Assembly: GCA_018712345.1 (NCBI GenBank)
Contig: DVHG01000022.1
Span: forward strand, 1-64,000
From: Candidatus Onthovicinus excrementipullorum
Lineage (GTDB): Bacteria; Bacillota; Clostridia; Oscillospirales; Acutalibacteraceae
Length of the DNA stretch: 64,000 nt
Reading direction: 5' to 3'
The number at the start of each line of letters is the position of its first letter. Within the stretch, counting starts at the first letter, position 1. The notes under the pieces were generated by a model. The model did not search any database, was not told the DNA's origin, and was given only the letters and a program-made list of their open reading frames with translations. A program made the position numbers and the translations under genes. This document shows, piece by piece, positions 60,588 through 64,000 of this stretch.

Positions 60588-61433
60588 TTACTTCTGTTCA
60601 TCCACGGGGGGCACCATCTCCGCATAGCCTTTCAGCATTTCAGGGGTGCTGATATAGTAGCGTTTCTTTTGGTCCATTGCGGCAATCCTTGCCATTTCCT
60701 CCCCTGTGAGGGAAAAGTCAAACAGATCGAAATTGTCCTTGATATGGGCCGGATTTTTGGAGCCGGGGATGACAATGTTGCCGTCCTGAATATGCCAGCG
60801 CAGGATGATCTGGGCGTTGGATTTGCCATACTTTTCGGCCAGCTCCGTGAACACCGGCTCCTGAATGAGCGCTCTGTCGCCATGGCCGAGAGGATACCAC
60901 GCCTGAATGACAATTCCCTCTTTGTTCAGGAACTGTTTCAGCTCCTTCTCCTGGGAGTAGGGATGGACCTCCGTTTGCAGCACGGCCGGCTTCACTTCAC
61001 AGATACCCAGAATCTCCTGAATCTGCTCCACTGTAAAGTTAGACAGGCCGATGGCCCTGACCTTCCCCTCCCTGTAGGCCTTTTCCATCAGCTTGTACCC
61101 GGCGATGTAGTTGCCGGCGGGCTGGTGAATGAGCAGCAGGTCAATATAGTCGGTATCCAGCCGCTCCAGCGTCTTTTCCACTGCATCCGCCTGCTCGTAA
61201 AAGCTGGGCCACAGCTTGGTCTCCAGGAAGATTTCCTCCCGCGGGAGCCCGGACTTCTTCATCGCGCGGCCCACAGCCTTTTCATTCACGTAGGCATTGG
61301 CCGTGTCGATCAGGCGATAGCCGCACTGGAGTGCGCTGAGGACGGAGGCCTCCGCCTCATCCGGGCTCAGCAGGAAGGTGCCGATCCCCGCCATAGGCAT
61401 TTTCACGCCATTGTTCAATGTTGCGTATTCCAT
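60588..61433 (-). CDS. Aldo/keto reductase 2
   Basis: 281 residues: MEYATLNNGVKMPMAGIGTF, Asp/Tyr in GYRLIDTANAYVNEKAVG, Lys in IFLETKLWPS, His in LLIHQPAGNY, cofactor segment IPGSKNPAHIKDNFDLFDF. About half identical by eye to AKR 1 and clearly its paralogue. Start at 61433 chosen for AAAGGATG. Confidence 0.93.
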   Translation of the reverse strand: MEYATLNNGVKMPMAGIGTFLLSPDEAEASVLSALQCGYRLIDTANAYVNEKAVGRAMKKSGLPREEIFLETKLWPSFYEQADAVEKTLERLDTDYIDLLLIHQPAGNYIAGYKLMEKAYREGKVRAIGLSNFTVEQIQEILGICEVKPAVLQTEVHPYSQEKELKQFLNKEGIVIQAWYPLGHGDRALIQEPVFTELAEKYGKSNAQIILRWHIQDGNIVIPGSKNPAHIKDNFDLFDFSLTGEEMARIAAMDQKKRYYISTPEMLKGYAEMVPPVDEQK

Positions 61434-61479
61434 ACAAAACATCCTTTCGTTTTTATTTTATCATATAGAACATTACGAT

Positions 61480-62556
61480 TCAATCGTTGTATATAACCGG
61501 TTTAATGAGTGAACGGTCATGATTCAGGAAAAGGCCCATTGCCTCCGGGATTTTATCCATCCCATGGTAACAATGGGTGATGAGCTTTTCCGGTGACACC
61601 CGGCCGCAGGCGACAAGCTGAGCCATACGGGACATCCACAGCCGTCCACCACGGCACCCCACGCCCTTGATGGTTTTATCCCCATAGCCGAACCCCCACA
61701 CCGTGGGATTAATTTCAATAGGAGTACTGCTGAAGTACGCACTCATATTCACCAGAGTGCCTCCCTTTTTTAAAATGGAGAGCCCTTTGCTCAGTTCTCT
61801 CTCACTGCCGCCGCACAGGATTATCCCATCTACCGGACCTCCGTTGTCTTTGACGATCTGCCGGAGATAGTCGTCATCATGGTAATCCACCAGGTGAGTG
61901 GCGCCATATTCTCTCGCCACTTCAAAACATTTCTGCCGGGAGCCGATGGCAAACACATTGCCCGCGCCATGCAGGACCGCGGCCCGAACGGCCATCAGTC
62001 CTACCGGACCAATGCCCAAAACCGCCACTGAGGAACCAAATTCCGGACTCAGCTGACGCATGCCCTCAAATGCGGTACACATCATATCCGGCACCATAAC
62101 CGCCTGTTCCAGCGTGACTCCTTCAGGGATAGGGGCAAGATTCATGTCCGCGTCCCGGATATAATATTCTTCCACAAAGGAACCTCCCCGATCCGGGAAA
62201 TCCACACCGGCGTACATATTGTCCTGATGCTGCTTGGCCAAGCCATCCTGAGCCTCAAGACTGCGCCATACGGGCATGACCGAGCAAACGATAACGCGAT
62301 CGCCCACCTTAAAATCATGTACATCTGCGCCTACCTTTACAATCTCCCCACACATCTCGTGCCCGATTGCCTTGTTCAGCAAATACGGCAAGGAGGCACA
62401 TCCAGTGGCGCACAAGTGGGCATCGCTGGTACAAGGGGACCAGATCAGTGGCCGGATCAGCGCCCCGGTCGGACAGAGTTCTTCCGCTACAGGGCAGTGA
62501 TCGCTGATCGCCATGGTGCTTTTCCCGGTAATAACCACGCCCTTCACATATCTCAT
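61480..62556 (-). CDS. Zinc-dependent NADP-type secondary alcohol dehydrogenase
   Basis: 358 residues. The catalytic zinc site is Cys in WSPCTSDAHL (about 42), GHEMCGEIVKVG (His-Glu, about 70) and an Asp position further on; the cofactor-binding motif is VLGIGPVGLMAVRAAVLHGA (about 175). It lacks the structural zinc loop of four cysteines. The pattern is that of the Thermoanaerobacter/Clostridium isopropanol dehydrogenase group (known), acting on secondary alcohols or ketones. Start at 62556 has AAAGGGG. Confidence 0.92.
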   Translation of the reverse strand: MRYVKGVVITGKSTMAISDHCPVAEELCPTGALIRPLIWSPCTSDAHLCATGCASLPYLLNKAIGHEMCGEIVKVGADVHDFKVGDRVIVCSVMPVWRSLEAQDGLAKQHQDNMYAGVDFPDRGGSFVEEYYIRDADMNLAPIPEGVTLEQAVMVPDMMCTAFEGMRQLSPEFGSSVAVLGIGPVGLMAVRAAVLHGAGNVFAIGSRQKCFEVAREYGATHLVDYHDDDYLRQIVKDNGGPVDGIILCGGSERELSKGLSILKKGGTLVNMSAYFSSTPIEINPTVWGFGYGDKTIKGVGCRGGRLWMSRMAQLVACGRVSPEKLITHCYHGMDKIPEAMGLFLNHDRSLIKPVIYND

Positions 62557-62629
62557 ATTGAAACACCCCTTTCTTATATTGGTCTTTGTTCCTATGGTAT
62601 TAAAAATCCACAGCATTCTTCTTTGATCT

Positions 62630-63640
62630 TTATTTGTTCAACGGACTGCCGCCGAATACCTCTGACATCTGCATGTGATTCAGCGCTTCGTCCAGCACCT
62701 CTACTTCCTGTGGAGACAGCATCACATCCGCAGCGCCGGCATTTTCTGCCATCCGGTCCGGCTTGCGTGTGCCGGGGATGGGTACGATCCAAGGCTTTTT
62801 GCACAGCATCCACGCCAGGGAAATCTGCGCCGGGGTAGCATTTTTTTGGGCGGCAAGATGGTGGAGCAGCTCCAGCAGCTTTTGATTCCGCTCCACCGCT
62901 TCGTCCGCAAACTGGGGCATAGCGGCCCGGTAGTCATACCGCCTGTCAAAGTGCTCGCCTTTTCCGTATTTACCGGTTAAAAAGCCGTTGGCCATGGGAG
63001 AAAAGGCAACCAAGCCCACCTTCAACTCTTCCAAAACTGGAAACAGCGGCTCATAGTGGCGTGCCATCATGGAATAGCGGTTCTGCACTGCGGTCACCGG
63101 ACACACGGCATGCGCCCGGCGCAGGTAATCCTCGTTTGCCTCCGAGATGCCCCAATGGGTAATTTTGCCCTCAAGGATGAGGTCAGCCATGACACCTGCT
63201 ACTTCTTCGGGAGGGATGTGGGGATCTATTCGGTGTTGAAAATACAGGTCAATATGGTCCGTGCCCAGACGTTTTAAGGATCCCTCTACCGACTGCCGGA
63301 TGCTCTCCGGCCGGGAATCCGGAATGAGGGGCAGCGGTATTTTTCCGCTCTCAAAGTCAAACCGTAGGCCAAATTTGGTGGCGATGACGACCTTATCCCG
63401 CACCGGAGCCAGAGCCTCGCCCACCAGCCGTTCATTCATATGCGGATCATCCGGCGTTCCATAGACCTCAGCAGTATCAAAAAATGTGTAACCCATCTCC
63501 GCCGCCTGCCGCAGCAGACGCACAGCTTCCTTCTCTTCCATGGGTGCGCCATAGGCATGGGAAAAGCCCATGCAGCCCAATCCTACAGCGGAAACACTCA
63601 GATTTTTCCCTAATATCCTTGCAACCATTCGCTCGTTCAT
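62630..63640 (-). CDS. Aldo/keto reductase 3 (longer type)
   Basis: 336 residues: VSAVGLGCMGFSHAYGAP, Asp/Tyr in YTFFDTAEVYGTPDDPHMNE, Lys in VIATKFGLRFDF, His in LYFQHRIDPH, and IPIPGTRKPDRMAENAGAAD as cofactor segment. Belongs to the YajO/Tas-like group, different from AKR 1 and 2. Start ambiguous between 63640 and 63628 (AGGAGG is close to the first ATG). Confidence 0.92.
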   Translation of the reverse strand: MNERMVARILGKNLSVSAVGLGCMGFSHAYGAPMEEKEAVRLLRQAAEMGYTFFDTAEVYGTPDDPHMNERLVGEALAPVRDKVVIATKFGLRFDFESGKIPLPLIPDSRPESIRQSVEGSLKRLGTDHIDLYFQHRIDPHIPPEEVAGVMADLILEGKITHWGISEANEDYLRRAHAVCPVTAVQNRYSMMARHYEPLFPVLEELKVGLVAFSPMANGFLTGKYGKGEHFDRRYDYRAAMPQFADEAVERNQKLLELLHHLAAQKNATPAQISLAWMLCKKPWIVPIPGTRKPDRMAENAGAADVMLSPQEVEVLDEALNHMQMSEVFGGSPLNK

Positions 63641-63714
63641 CTCCTCCTGCTTATTATAAATCCTATCCCTGCAAAACAGAAGTTTCCGTTTGTTACGCAG
63701 TGTTAACTTAAAGG

Positions 63715-64000
63715 TTATGGCTTCTCTTTATCGTCTGCCCTTAGCCCCTTAAAAGTGTGTGCGTACATTCCAAGGGAGACAGGCAGCATGATGATCTCCA
63801 CCACCAGCTGCGTCCAGATCATACCATACAGCCCAAAAACCACATTCATCAGCAGGAGCAGCGGAATGTTGAGGACACCCTGGCGGCTGAAGGTGAGGAT
63901 GGAGGATTGTACTCCCTTACCCATGGCCTGCAGGGTGTAGCTGATAAGGAAATTCACCGAGGTCAGCGGTACGGCCAGACAGGCGATGCGCAGGAATGAT
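63715..64000 (-). CDS. MATE-family efflux transporter, C-terminal part
   Basis: The open frame continues past the right edge; 94 C-terminal residues are visible. Two membrane helices: SVNFLISYTLQAMGKGVQSS region and LLLLMNVVFGLYGMIWTQLV. SFLRIACLAVPLTSVNFLIS and the SRQGVLNIPLLLLM turn are typical of the last part of Na+/drug MATE transporters. Substrate unknown. It ends 75 bases before AKR 3 and may lead the redox gene run. Confidence 0.8.
   Translation of the reverse strand, partial: SFLRIACLAVPLTSVNFLISYTLQAMGKGVQSSILTFSRQGVLNIPLLLLMNVVFGLYGMIWTQLVVEIIMLPVSLGMYAHTFKGLRADDKEKP

Overview
The window reads as the chromosome of a Gram-positive, anaerobic, spore-forming member of the Clostridia (Oscillospiraceae-like; lineage is an inference). 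The evidence is AGGAGG-type ribosome sites, sigma-A promoters, a CIRCE-controlled groESL operon, a SpoIVFA/SpoIVFB-like pair, two signal peptidases and a Fnr/Crp-type regulator. GC content is moderate. No plasmid origin and no CRISPR array was seen.

Layout. (1) 1-5785, minus strand: a siphophage-type tail module (tail terminator/minor capsid, tail tube, chaperone, Gp15, tape measure, Dit, start of Tal). It lies behind a small sigma-like late regulator whose promoter carries a perfect SOS-type palindrome. No portal, terminase or capsid gene lies between regulator and tail genes, so this is either a head-deleted prophage or an SOS-induced F-type tailocin. (2) 6149-11831, minus: a complete fructose PTS operon, fruR-fruK-fruA-ptsH-ptsI. 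(3) 12-16 kb: a divergent ABC-F protein, two orphan plus-strand genes and a GNAT acetyltransferase. (4) About 16.17-27.54 kb: an 11-kb integrated island ending at the 3' end of tRNA-Ala. It holds a large serine recombinase, a zinc-motif orphan, a multi-hairpin DNA/RNA element and a type I restriction-modification operon (XRE, hsdM, hsdS, a HAD hydrolase, hsdR). (5) 27.5-31.2 kb: tRNA-Ala, groESL with CIRCE, tRNA-Leu and a five-tRNA operon. (6) 31.3-56.1 kb, mostly minus: housekeeping genes (yerC, lysA, engB, lon, an orphan 5S rRNA, clpX, clpP, tig, thrC, rnhB, rbgA, two lepB, rplS, a spoIVFA/FB-like pair, cysK, a CoA-disulfide reductase-rhodanese, a GH18 protein, trxA, a Crp/Fnr regulator). 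(7) 56.2-64 kb, minus: a run of small redox enzymes (three aldo/keto reductases, a zinc alcohol dehydrogenase, flavoproteins, a reductase of the DHFR/RibD fold, a secreted esterase) and the end of a MATE transporter.

The two most unusual things are at the DNA level. First, a roughly 217-bp repeat occurs twice (16194-16409 and 30167-30385), each copy starting immediately after a tRNA 3' CCA and ending just before that locus's terminator hairpin. The first copy is exactly 72 codons long and sits in frame inside the recombinase C-terminus. Second, the tail module lacks head genes and is apparently under SOS control. Other points are the HAD enzyme inside the type I restriction operon, the hairpin cluster at 19504-19623, the histone-like tail on trigger factor and the ABC-F protein with degraded ATP-site motifs.
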